Positions 7,823 through 16,381 of a DNA stretch of 37,654 nt are shown here, one piece after another. This DNA comes from CAYJPA01 sp964371945 (GTDB lineage: Bacteria; Chloroflexota; Chloroflexia; Thermomicrobiales; UBA6265): contig CAYJPA010000059.1 in assembly GCA_964371945.1 (NCBI GenBank), positions 1-37,654 of the forward strand, read 5' to 3'. The notes below the pieces were generated by a model that was given only the letters and a program-made list of their open reading frames with translations, ran no database searches and had not been told where the DNA came from. Numbering within the stretch: the first letter of the stretch is position 1; every line of letters begins with the position of its first letter. Position numbers and translations under genes: made by a program.

Positions 7823-9307
7823 CTAGTCGGCCGCCGTCAATACCGGCCCCTCGACGGCTACCGACGGACGCCACCGTAGATTGAGATTGCGATTCGCAGC
7901 AACATCATCCAGCCGCTTGTACTCGGTCTCGTGGGGCGCGGTTTTCACATAATCAGGATTCGACTCGGCTTCGTCCGCGATTTGCAACATCGCGGCCACA
8001 AAGTAGTCGAGCGTCTCCTTCGATTCCGTCTCCGTCGGCTCGATCATCAACGCTTCCGGCACGATCAGCGGAAAGTATGTCGTCGGAGGGTGAACGCCGA
8101 AATCCAGCAACCGCTTCGCGATATCGAGTGTGCGCACGCCGTTCTTCTTCTGGCGGTTTCCGGAGAGCACGAATTCGTGCATGCACGTCCGGTCGTAGGG
8201 AACGTCATATCGATCACGCAACAAAGCCAGCAGATAATTGGCGTTCAAAACGGCATCTTCGCTGACTTGTCGCAGTCCAGCGGCGCCGTGCATTCGAATG
8301 TAGGTATACGCGCGGACAAGCATCCCGAAATTGCCGTGGAACGCGTGCAACCGGCCGATCGACTTTTCCGGCTGCAGCCAGTCGTATCGCGAGCCCCCGC
8401 TATCGTCGAACTTCTGCACGAGTGAGCCGGGTAGATACTGCTCCAGGCCGCTTCGCACGCCGACCGGTCCCGATCCCGGTCCTCCGCCGCCGTGGGGCGT
8501 CGAAAAGGTCTTGTGCAAATTGAAGTGCATGATGTCGATCCCGATATCGCCTGGTCGCGCGATACCGAGAATCGCGTTGAAATTCGCACCGTCGTTGTAA
8601 ACGAGTCCTCCGGCGGCGTGAACGATCGCGACCACCTCTTTGAAGTGCTCGTCCCACAGACCCAGCGTGCTCGGATTTGTGATCATCAGTGCTGCCGTGT
8701 CAGGTCCAGCCAGTTTTCGCACGGACTCGAGGTCGACATTGCCGCGATCGTCAGACGGGATCGTGATCACGTCGAATCCGGCCATCGCCGCGGTCGCCGG
8801 ATTGGTCCCGTGCGCCGAATCTGGGACAAGGATCTTGGTGCGCGCCGTGTCGCCGCGATCGCGATGATATACCCGCGTCACGAGCACCCCGGTGAGCTCA
8901 CCGTGGGCGCCGGCCGCCGGTTGCAGCGCAACGTGGGGGAACCCTGAAATATGCGACAGCTCGACCTGAAGCTCGTACATCAGCTCGAGCGCGCCCTGGA
9001 CCGTCGCTGGATCCTGATAGGGGTGGATTGAAGCAAATCCTGGAAGGCGAGCCACCGCTTCGTTGATTTTCGGGTTGTACTTCATCGTGCACGACCCGAG
9101 CGGATAGAAGTTGATGTCGATCGCGTGGTTTTTCTGACTCAGGCGGGTGTAATGACGAATGACGTCGATCTCGCTGACCTCGGGCCAGTCAAGTGAGGTT
9201 CGCGAAGACGCGGGAGGGGTTTCAGATGTAGGAACATCCGCGGAAGGGAACCGCACGCCGCGACGGCCAGGCTTCGAAAGTTCATAGACAAGCGGCTCAA
9301 CGGCCAT
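7823..9307 (-). CDS. gcvPB: Glycine dehydrogenase (decarboxylating) subunit 2
   Basis: The PLP-binding subunit of the split P-protein in the glycine cleavage system. It decarboxylates glycine and passes the aminomethyl group to the lipoyl H-protein. Recognised by FYPLGSCTMKYNPK near residue 70 and by the PLP-lysine motif HFNLHKTFSTPHGGGGPG, with K266 the likely Schiff-base residue. At 494 aa it is full length. The ATG has GAGGAAGGA upstream. The partner gcvPA, gcvH and gcvT, which usually sit beside it, are not in the window: the gene upstream is a divergent transporter and downstream is the toxin-antitoxin pair. No glycine riboswitch was recognised in front of it. Confidence 0.96.
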   Translation of the reverse strand: MAVEPLVYELSKPGRRGVRFPSADVPTSETPPASSRTSLDWPEVSEIDVIRHYTRLSQKNHAIDINFYPLGSCTMKYNPKINEAVARLPGFASIHPYQDPATVQGALELMYELQVELSHISGFPHVALQPAAGAHGELTGVLVTRVYHRDRGDTARTKILVPDSAHGTNPATAAMAGFDVITIPSDDRGNVDLESVRKLAGPDTAALMITNPSTLGLWDEHFKEVVAIVHAAGGLVYNDGANFNAILGIARPGDIGIDIMHFNLHKTFSTPHGGGGPGSGPVGVRSGLEQYLPGSLVQKFDDSGGSRYDWLQPEKSIGRLHAFHGNFGMLVRAYTYIRMHGAAGLRQVSEDAVLNANYLLALLRDRYDVPYDRTCMHEFVLSGNRQKKNGVRTLDIAKRLLDFGVHPPTTYFPLIVPEALMIEPTETESKETLDYFVAAMLQIADEAESNPDYVKTAPHETEYKRLDDVAANRNLNLRWRPSVAVEGPVLTAAD

Positions 9308-9542
9308 TCAAGCGGTCCTTCCTCGGAGCTGTTTGTGAAAAAACATACAAGGCCCTGCCGGCCAGTGGGGATGCTAGCACGGGTGTGCAAACGCGGCAAA
9401 GCCAATCCAGCGCATTGGTTCCAGAAAATCGGATGCACGGCTGCTAAACTCTCCTAATGTTGTACACATTGACCAACGGCTCCGCCGTTCGTTGCACCCA
9501 GCGAGGCATGGATTGACCGCCGGTGAGCCAAGCAACGAGTTG

Positions 9543-10808
9543 ATGGATAGCCGGCAAGGCTGGGTTGTGGTCGCCGCGGTCACAGTCGTGTTGATGTTCA
9601 CCTCCGGCGCTAGATTGCTGCCGGGGATCGTGCTCAAACCAATCACCACGGAGTTCGGCTGGAGCCGCTCCGAAATCATGGTTGCGATCACGATCAACAT
9701 GGTTTTCCTCTCCGCCCTTCAACCCGTGCTGGGCTTGCTGACCGACCGGATCGGTCCGAAGCGAGTCTTTGTTGCCGGGACGTTGATGCTTGGAGCCCTA
9801 CTGTTCCCGCTTTCGCGGGCGAGCGAGCTCTGGCATTTCTATCTGCTCTATGGAGTTTTCGGGGCGTTCGCGCTCGCGGCTGTCAGTCCGGTCAATGTCA
9901 CCTCGCTCGTCTCGGGCTGGTTCACACGACATCGCGGCGCCGCGCTTTCAATCTCGACGTCCGGTTCCGCATTCGGCCAGTTAATGATCGTTCCGGTCGG
10001 AACTTGGCTTCTGACAACCACGACCTGGCAGTCGCTCTATTTGATCCTTGCGGTCGTTCTGGTCTTCGCAATGACGCCCATTGCGGCGTTCATGCTGAAG
10101 TCGAACGGGAAACTTGGCTCAAGAAGGACGACGCCGGGAGCGAAGGCACATGGATCGGCGGAGTCCAGACCGACTCTCCGGCTTTCGGAGGCAATGGCGG
10201 GATCCGCGTTTTGGTTGCTCGCATTCGGATTCTTCGTGTGCGGTTTCACCATGGCGTTCGCGAATGCGCACTTCATGGCGTACGCCGATGACATGGGCAT
10301 GCGTACAACGCGCGCTGCCGATATCGTTGCCGTCGTCGCGATCTTCAGCATCGGTGGCAGCTTTCTCCTCGGCATGGCCGCCGATCGCTATCCGCGCCGG
10401 TACGTTTTGTCGGTGACCTATGCGTTGCGCGGACTTTCTTTCGCCTTGCTATGGCTTCTTCCGGTTGGGCCGCTCCTCTTCATCTACGCGGTGGTGCTCG
10501 GCATCTCCTGGACGGCGACAACTCCATTGACCGCCGCCATCGCGGCCGATTTGTATGGGCGCGCGAATCTCGGCCTAATCTTCGGAACCATGTTCTCATT
10601 CATGAATATCGGATTCGGAGCAGGGTCATTCCTGGATGGACTCGCGTACGATACGTTCGGCAACTACCGAATCGCGTTGCTGGTCAATGCCGGGTTCGGT
10701 GTGCTTGCGGCGATCGCGGTGGGGCAGGTCAACTATCAGCGCGAAGCTCGACTGTCGAGCAGGCATCTGCTGCCCGAAGAGCGTCTCGAAACCGCCGCCG
10801 CGGATTGA
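9543..10808 (+). CDS. MFS transporter
   Basis: 421-aa major facilitator with about 12 hydrophobic segments. The MFS signature after TM2 is present as GLLTDRIGPKRVF, and a matching loop, GMAADRYPRRYV, occurs in the second half. The overall style (short N-terminus, LLPGIVLKPITTEFGWSRSEI) resembles the monocarboxylate/oxalate-type MFS group, but the substrate cannot be read from sequence. The ATG at 9543 is preferred; a TTG at 9492 in the same frame would add a charged, non-membrane N-terminus. Neither has a strong SD site. It diverges from gcvPB. Confidence 0.88.
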   Translation: MDSRQGWVVVAAVTVVLMFTSGARLLPGIVLKPITTEFGWSRSEIMVAITINMVFLSALQPVLGLLTDRIGPKRVFVAGTLMLGALLFPLSRASELWHFYLLYGVFGAFALAAVSPVNVTSLVSGWFTRHRGAALSISTSGSAFGQLMIVPVGTWLLTTTTWQSLYLILAVVLVFAMTPIAAFMLKSNGKLGSRRTTPGAKAHGSAESRPTLRLSEAMAGSAFWLLAFGFFVCGFTMAFANAHFMAYADDMGMRTTRAADIVAVVAIFSIGGSFLLGMAADRYPRRYVLSVTYALRGLSFALLWLLPVGPLLFIYAVVLGISWTATTPLTAAIAADLYGRANLGLIFGTMFSFMNIGFGAGSFLDGLAYDTFGNYRIALLVNAGFGVLAAIAVGQVNYQREARLSSRHLLPEERLETAAAD

Positions 10809-10849
10809 CCGTTGGCTCCCGTTCGAACTGAATCTGGAGTATCTGACGA

Positions 10850-11437
10850 TTGAGCCCATACGTATCGTTCGGCATCGCGATGTGCCTCGTGGTCGCCATC
10901 GCGATCTTCTTCACAGCATATCTTGCCGTCATGTTCAATCGCCGCGCCAAGGCCGACATGCTGGCGACCCTGACTCCCCTCAGTGAACTGATCGAAGGAG
11001 CTATCGATCTCGAGGAAGCCAAGACGACCGGTCGCTACCAGGGTCATATCGCAGAAGGACGCGCCGCAAATTCACCAGACGGACCGGGAAAGGTCTTCTA
11101 CACCTCGGTGATCGACGGGGCCGGCGGCACGACATGGACCTACACCATTCGAAAACCAAAAGAGCCCACCGCGGAACTGGAAACGAAGTTCGATAGTGTG
11201 GACGGCGCCACCGGCGCCCAAATCCACGAATTCCTCGATAGCCTCATCCGACCGCTGATGACTGTTCCAGGCTGGCTGCGTGTCGAATATGACCCAGAAC
11301 CAGGCCACATCAGGCTCTCACGGCAGATGGTCACCCGCCGCGACATCCCAAATCCGGAGGCGTTTCAAAAGCAATTGGATCTGGTGGTCTCCGTCGCCGC
11401 GAAAAACCGTGAACTGCAGCAGATAAACGCCAATTAG
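10850..11437 (+). CDS. Membrane-anchored protein of unknown function
   Basis: Not recognised. One N-terminal transmembrane segment (about residues 6-29: FGIAMCLVVAIAIFFTAYLAVMF) is followed by a 165-residue soluble domain with no familiar motif. The TTG start has GGAG at 10836-10839. It follows the MFS gene by 41 bases on the same strand and may share its transcript. Confidence 0.7.
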   Translation: MSPYVSFGIAMCLVVAIAIFFTAYLAVMFNRRAKADMLATLTPLSELIEGAIDLEEAKTTGRYQGHIAEGRAANSPDGPGKVFYTSVIDGAGGTTWTYTIRKPKEPTAELETKFDSVDGATGAQIHEFLDSLIRPLMTVPGWLRVEYDPEPGHIRLSRQMVTRRDIPNPEAFQKQLDLVVSVAAKNRELQQINAN

Positions 11438-11574
11438 CCAAACGCCCAAGCAAACGCCCTCGTGTCCGAGACGGAAAGTGGGCGGACGTGGGTCAGTGTT
11501 CAGACAAATCTCTGTGCAGAAAAGTCACCAAGTTGTAAACTGATGTCACTAAATAATTGAAACGGAAGGCATGT

Positions 11575-12951
11575 ATGAACGCCTGTCGCTTCGATGATGT
11601 GACCGTCATGCTCTCCCGCTCACCGACCCGGCGGGTGCTGTTGCGCGCGTTCGCCGCACTGACGGTCGGTGGATTCTTGAGCCACCGACGAACCGCCTCA
11701 GGCCAGGCTGAAGCGCCGGAGATCACGGGGTGCCGGGCACTGGAAAGCTCGTTCGAACATCCGCGTCCAGTGTTGAGAGCCCCATTCCGGACCGTCAAAA
11801 AAGATGAGCGTGTGCCGTGCGGGCTCGACGTGAGCGCGGGAACCGCGCCTAAGGTCAGCTCGGGGTACGGTGGACACGAAGAGCACACGGATGCGAAACA
11901 CAACGAGCACTTCGCGGTTGACTTCTCTATAACTGGCAAGTCATTTCCCGTTCTGGCGGCGGCCAAGGGCCTGCTTCGCCGCCACGATGACTCCGAGGGC
12001 GTTGGGCTCTACATCCGTCACAACGACAACTGGCAGACCAAGTACCTGCATCTGGATCCCAAGTGTGGACTGATCAACTACAAGGACTCCGGCAGGGCCG
12101 TCACCTCAGCCGATCCCCCGTTCGAGGTCGAAGCCGGAACCGTGATTGGTTGGGTTTCGACATCGCTCTCGCTGGAGCCCCACCTCCATTTCGCCCTTCG
12201 TGGTGGCGCAACGTTTGCCCGCGAGGGCAAAGCCACGACAGGATTCACCAGTCTCAAGTCATCAACCTGTTGCGGCACTAAGAACTGCAATTGGACGTAC
12301 CCGATACCCGAGATCGCTCCCGGTCTACCGGTGCCCGATTTGACATTCACGCCATGCAGCACGGCGAGCACTTGCGCGGCAATCGACACCGCATTGACCC
12401 GCGTCAACGCCTGTTGCGCGCCCAAGATCGTGCCCGGCGGCATGTGGAAGCGGGCCGAGATCGCGGGCGACACGCTTCGTCTCGCGGCGACCGCTTACCC
12501 GACGCACGACCGCGAGCCCGCGATTCAGCGAGTCGCCTTCACGCTCTGGTGGCCGGAATATGGACCGCGAGGCGGTCCATGGGAGATCGGCTGCACGGAC
12601 TACAAGGCGAATAGCGCCGGAGAGTACACCTGCGATCTGGACTTGACGACGACCGGCGCGCCGCACGGAGAAATCACCGTCAGCTTCGACGTTTATGACG
12701 TGGACAAGAACTACAACCTGGCGCCTCATGGAGCCAAGACGCTGGAGTGGTCGGACAGCGGCTGCGGCGTAGACGAAATCTTCTGTAATGGGAACTGCGT
12801 TAATCGCCAGAAGTCTTGGGATCATTGCGGTCGATGCAACAACCGCTGCGGCATCTTCCAGATCTGCTGCGATGGGACGTGCGGCTGCGACGGCACCACC
12901 ATCATTCCAGGCTACTGCTGGAACGCTCCGCTGATCTGCGAACCGTTGTAG
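11575..12951 (+). CDS. Tat-exported M23-type metallopeptidase with cysteine-rich C-terminus
   Basis: The N-terminus has a twin-arginine signal (SPTRRVLLRAFAALTVGG) ending near TASGQA. The LytM/M23-like domain follows: the first zinc motif is NEHFAVDF (HxxxD), then YLHLD, then HLHFAL (HxH). Such enzymes cut peptide bridges in cell walls or proteins; activity here is inferred. An Ig-like part follows (CTDYKANSAGEYTCDLDL). The last about 60 residues carry some 15 cysteines in the pattern CNGNCVNRQKSWDHCGRCNNRC...CCDGTCGC, resembling Stig1-type cysteine-rich repeats. The ATG at 11575 is chosen for GGAAGG five bases upstream; a TTG at 11557 lacks an SD. Confidence 0.82.
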   Translation: MNACRFDDVTVMLSRSPTRRVLLRAFAALTVGGFLSHRRTASGQAEAPEITGCRALESSFEHPRPVLRAPFRTVKKDERVPCGLDVSAGTAPKVSSGYGGHEEHTDAKHNEHFAVDFSITGKSFPVLAAAKGLLRRHDDSEGVGLYIRHNDNWQTKYLHLDPKCGLINYKDSGRAVTSADPPFEVEAGTVIGWVSTSLSLEPHLHFALRGGATFAREGKATTGFTSLKSSTCCGTKNCNWTYPIPEIAPGLPVPDLTFTPCSTASTCAAIDTALTRVNACCAPKIVPGGMWKRAEIAGDTLRLAATAYPTHDREPAIQRVAFTLWWPEYGPRGGPWEIGCTDYKANSAGEYTCDLDLTTTGAPHGEITVSFDVYDVDKNYNLAPHGAKTLEWSDSGCGVDEIFCNGNCVNRQKSWDHCGRCNNRCGIFQICCDGTCGCDGTTIIPGYCWNAPLICEPL

Positions 12952-13117
12952 ACAATCGCGCGACTGGATCGAAGCGCGGATCAAAGTAACGGTGAAGCCT
13001 AAGTAGCACAGGCGGCGGAACGGAATACCATCGACGTAGCGCGGTACGCCGTCGAATAGCTCGAAACAGCGAGAGTGAGATAGGCCGGGCCGGTTGGGTC
13101 GCCGACCGGTAACCCTC

Positions 13118-14128
13118 TTACCCAGGGCTTCCGGCGACTTCGCCGCTGGGTTGAATCGCTTGTGCAGGCGAAAAGCGCTGCGACATCGCCGGCGCTACCT
13201 TGCGATACCAGATCGATGCCGTGTACCAGGCGTAGGTGGTGATCGCGCATCCCGCGACTATATCCACGAAATAGTGCTCACCTAAATAGATCAGCGAATA
13301 ACCCATCAACGCGTTGTATGCGAGTGCCGCGATCCCCCAACGCTTTCCGGCGTGAAATGCTGGAAAGACGATCAAAAAGGTGATCGCCATGTGAATCGAC
13401 GGCATGGCCGCGATCGCGTTGGATTCGCCGATCACTCTATAGCTCGCGTTATAGATTCCGCCGCCTAACTGTTTTCCTACCGTTGCCATAATGCGTTCCG
13501 GGGATGGGCACATCGGGCTATCGCAGGCCTCAGGAGCCATCCACGGTGGATTTGCCGGAATGAGAAAATAAACGCAGAGTCCGTTCACCAAAAGGAGTGT
13601 CATCGTGCTCAGGTACTGCCGGAACAGCACTGGATTTATGTACCAGATCCGGATCGCCACGGCGTGTGGGACAAGAAAATACGACCAATGGATTCCGGTA
13701 GTGAGGTAGTCGTACCAATTCAACTGAATCGGGTGAGTCGAGTCGAACAATCGGTCTTGCAGTATTTGCGACGGAAGTTGCCCACCAAATAGCCATCGTT
13801 CGAGCTGCGCAACCCTGAGGTTTAGTGTCCTTGCGAGAAGTGTCTCGTCAGCGAGTGAACGCGCGGCCGTGAACACAAACCACACGGCAGCATACGGGAC
13901 AAATGAGAAGAGAAACGATCTGCCCCGGCTCCGCGGCACCACCAGAAGTGCGAAGATGACGAAGAGGCCCCAAATCAGGAACGAACGGTTCGTGTTGTAC
14001 GAAACGACCGCAAGCACGACGGAGAGCGCGATCCGAATCGCCAACGACCGCGTAAAGGTAACTCCACGCGGCCGGGCGACGATGGGATGACGCCTGGATC
14101 CTTCGCCTCGAGATCGATCGTCGCCCAA
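13118..14128 (-). CDS. PAP2-superfamily membrane phosphatase/phosphotransferase (Aur1/IPC-synthase-like)
   Basis: A 336-aa integral membrane protein with about six hydrophobic segments. The second and third PAP2 catalytic motifs are clear: AMPSIHMA (H246) and YLGEHYFVDIVAG (H285, D289). With the NPPW segment before them, they match the inositol-phosphorylceramide-synthase-like branch, which moves phospho-head groups between lipids. The substrate is unknown. The start is a TTG with AAAGGGGA upstream. It lies 38 bases after the thioredoxin-like ferredoxin gene on the same strand. Confidence 0.85.
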   Translation of the reverse strand: MGDDRSRGEGSRRHPIVARPRGVTFTRSLAIRIALSVVLAVVSYNTNRSFLIWGLFVIFALLVVPRSRGRSFLFSFVPYAAVWFVFTAARSLADETLLARTLNLRVAQLERWLFGGQLPSQILQDRLFDSTHPIQLNWYDYLTTGIHWSYFLVPHAVAIRIWYINPVLFRQYLSTMTLLLVNGLCVYFLIPANPPWMAPEACDSPMCPSPERIMATVGKQLGGGIYNASYRVIGESNAIAAMPSIHMAITFLIVFPAFHAGKRWGIAALAYNALMGYSLIYLGEHYFVDIVAGCAITTYAWYTASIWYRKVAPAMSQRFSPAQAIQPSGEVAGSPG

Positions 14129-14166
14129 TCAGAACATCCCCTTTGAATCGAGGCCGGCACTTTCGG

Positions 14167-14673
14167 TTACAACGAGTATCGATCTTTCGCCTTTTTTGTC
14201 ACCGTGAACGTATCGCCACCCTCGCCGGGTTTTCTTGCCAGGAATCCTCGCTTCTGCTGTTCGGCGATCCATGGTTCACCGAATCCGTGGCGGCCGGCGA
14301 GCTCGACAAAGGTCTCTGCCGGGACGGGCGAGCCTGCCGAAACCGCTTCCGAGAAGACGCCCTTGCGAGCCAGTTCTTCCTCGGAGCTGGGTCCGACAAC
14401 GAGCCGCTCGGGAACTGGACCACCCTTCAAGTACTCGATAATCTCCGGAAGATCCTTGGTAGTCACTCCACGCAGGATGACATTGTCCGGGTAGACCACA
14501 AGATTCGGTCCAATATCGCAGAGATCGATCGTGCCGCAATTGTTGATCAGAATTTCTGAGTCCAATCCTCGGCGAACGATATCGAGCCTGAGCTTACCGA
14601 CAACCTCGTTTGCACCTTTTTGGCTGCAGTGCGACGCTGTGCAAACAAGCACGTGTTTCTTCGTCCAATACAT
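14167..14673 (-). CDS. Thioredoxin-like [2Fe-2S] ferredoxin
   Basis: 168 aa. The N-terminal domain has the family cysteines in CTASHCSQKG and NCGTIDLCDIGPNLVVYPDNVI, which hold a [2Fe-2S] cluster in a thioredoxin fold. It should carry electrons in the cytoplasm. The 80-residue C-terminal extension (about 95 onward) is not part of the basic fold and is unassigned. AGGAAG precedes the ATG. It follows the FixX-like gene by 12 bases, so the two ferredoxins are co-expressed. Confidence 0.88.
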   Translation of the reverse strand: MYWTKKHVLVCTASHCSQKGANEVVGKLRLDIVRRGLDSEILINNCGTIDLCDIGPNLVVYPDNVILRGVTTKDLPEIIEYLKGGPVPERLVVGPSSEEELARKGVFSEAVSAGSPVPAETFVELAGRHGFGEPWIAEQQKRGFLARKPGEGGDTFTVTKKAKDRYSL

Positions 14674-14685
14674 AAAGCTTCCTAA

Positions 14686-15009
14686 CTAACCGTGACGATA
14701 TTGGATCCCGAATCCACCTCGCGGGTACGTCCATTCGACGTTGGTGAACACGTCGCAGACGATCCGGCAGGTGCCGCACTCGACGCAGCCTTCGTATGAA
14801 AAGAGCACCCGGCCATCGTCCTGAGGCGCATAGCAATTCGCCGGACAGCAATTGATGCATTGCTGGCGTTCACAATGCAGGCATACATCGCGATCGATGA
14901 TCCGAATATGCGCTCGTGCGCGATCGACATTGTAGGTATTGAGTGCAAGTTTTTCTTCGATCGCCGCGGGATCGAGAATTGCGGCGCGCCGGTCACCTGG
15001 TAGTGGCAT
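14686..15009 (-). CDS. fixX: FixX-like ferredoxin
   Basis: A small (107 aa) bacterial-type ferredoxin with cysteine motifs DVCLHCERQQCINCCPANC and YEGCVECGTCRIVCDV. The ending WTYPRGGFGIQYRHG is typical of FixX, the partner of electron-transfer flavoprotein:quinone oxidoreductases (FixABCX). The fixA, fixB and fixC genes are absent here; a thioredoxin-like ferredoxin follows instead. The ATG at 15009 is chosen for GGAG nine bases upstream; an in-frame TTG at 15024 sits on that SD region. Confidence 0.85.
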   Translation of the reverse strand: MPLPGDRRAAILDPAAIEEKLALNTYNVDRARAHIRIIDRDVCLHCERQQCINCCPANCYAPQDDGRVLFSYEGCVECGTCRIVCDVFTNVEWTYPRGGFGIQYRHG

Positions 15010-15103
15010 TGCGATCGACTCCAAACATCTGCTGATGGGCTGAAATTCGTTGCGGTCGTGAGCCGAAAGGCCAGTCTATCACCGCCTTCAGCAGCGTTCG
15101 TGC

Positions 15104-16369
15104 TCAGGCGCTGACCACTGTGAGCTCAGGATCATCATAGTCTCGAGCTCCACGATGCCGTACATACATCACGACGATCGACACGAACGCGAGCAGGACC
15201 AGAACAAGCGCGGACGCGTTCACGATGAGATCGTTGGTCCAGCTTTCGCCGTCGCCCGAAGTGCCGCCGGCGACTCCGTTGTTCCCCTGGTACCTAAGCT
15301 TCTCTTTCCACATGACATCCAGCTCAGTCAGGTCGACCCCAAGTGCGGTCAGCGCGGCCCGATCGTGTGAAACTCCGTTCTTGTAGGCGTCGATCATAGC
15401 GCCGATTCCTTCGTTTCCCCACTGTCCTACAATGAATTGGACGATGCTGTAGCTTTCGGCGTAGGCGAGCGATGCGTCCGCCGGATCGTATGGGAAATCG
15501 GAGTTGAGCGACCTGATCGAAAAGAGCCGCCCATCGTCGGCCGCTCGTTCTACCATCGCTTGAAAATCCTCGTTGCCGCTGGCCTGGGCTGTGACCGCTA
15601 GTCCTTCGTCCAACCATGTTGGTGGAGCGTTGAAAGGATTCTGGGTGGCCTGGTACAGCACCTGATGACTGATCTCGTGGGGGACCACGCGCCCGACTTC
15701 CCGTTCATTCCCTTCGGGCAGCACCGCGAGGATGACTTGCAGTTCCGGGTATGCGGTGCCCGCGATCCACTCCTGACTGTTAGCGGCCTGCGAACCTTGA
15801 AAGTCGGACTTGGAGTCGTAGACCCAGAGCTTGATTCTGCGACTGCGCTCGACCTTGAAATCGGACTGCAATTGGTCGATCGTCGATTGGGCCGATTCGA
15901 GTATGAATCGATTGAAATCCTCGTTGCCGTTATATGAGTAGACCGTCACCTGATCGCTGGAGACCTCTTTCCAATCGAACCGGGTGTCCATCCACGTCAC
16001 CGTTCGCGGTTCGGTTTCGACAACGTCGCCGGCCTCGTCTGTAAAACGCCAGCGATAAGTCAGATCGATCCCGGCTGGAACGTAGTTGACGCGGAAATCG
16101 ACCGGCAATGAAATGTCGACCTGAGTCGCCGGTTCAAATGTCGCGGTCGAAAGGTTCAGCGTCTCGAGATTCGCCTTGGTGTAGAGCAGCTCCGCTTCGA
16201 CAATTGGTCTCTCGGACATTGCGCTCACGCTGAATGTAATACCGGTGGGAAAGTCCGCGACAGCGTCGCCTCCGGTGACGGCAAATTCGGCGGCGCGCAC
16301 TGCCGGACTCGCGGCCGGCAGCAAGGCGAACACCAGTGCACCCAAAATCAGCCAACGTGCCAGCTTCAC
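15104..16369 (-). CDS. Membrane-anchored zinc metallopeptidase (peptidase MA-like gluzincin)
   Basis: 421 aa. A signal peptide is at the N-terminus (LILGALVFALLPAASPAVRA). A long extracytoplasmic region follows, with the zinc motif VVPHEISHQVL (HExxH) and the downstream WLDEGLAV that gives the glutamate ligand of gluzincins. One transmembrane helix (ALVLVLLAFVSIVVMYV) near the C-terminus leaves a short cytoplasmic tail. The fold and motifs fit the MA-like family; the substrate is unknown. The start is a GTG with AAAGGA eight bases upstream. It follows prfB by 12 bases on the same strand and is probably in its operon. Confidence 0.87.
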   Translation of the reverse strand: MKLARWLILGALVFALLPAASPAVRAAEFAVTGGDAVADFPTGITFSVSAMSERPIVEAELLYTKANLETLNLSTATFEPATQVDISLPVDFRVNYVPAGIDLTYRWRFTDEAGDVVETEPRTVTWMDTRFDWKEVSSDQVTVYSYNGNEDFNRFILESAQSTIDQLQSDFKVERSRRIKLWVYDSKSDFQGSQAANSQEWIAGTAYPELQVILAVLPEGNEREVGRVVPHEISHQVLYQATQNPFNAPPTWLDEGLAVTAQASGNEDFQAMVERAADDGRLFSIRSLNSDFPYDPADASLAYAESYSIVQFIVGQWGNEGIGAMIDAYKNGVSHDRAALTALGVDLTELDVMWKEKLRYQGNNGVAGGTSGDGESWTNDLIVNASALVLVLLAFVSIVVMYVRHRGARDYDDPELTVVSA

Positions 16370-16381
16370 TGATCGAATCCT

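Noticed and set aside
9308..9542. Possible glycine riboswitch in front of gcvPB
   Set aside because: The conserved glycine-aptamer core was not found on the minus strand of this gap.
11438..11556. Inverted GTCCG/CGGAC segments near 11465-11490
   Set aside because: The arms are only five bases with a long unpaired loop and do not match the palindrome pair near 19.95 kb.
12325..12984. 219-aa open frame opposite the M23-type peptidase gene
   Set aside because: Alanine/valine/arginine-rich shadow of the true gene, without a start signal.
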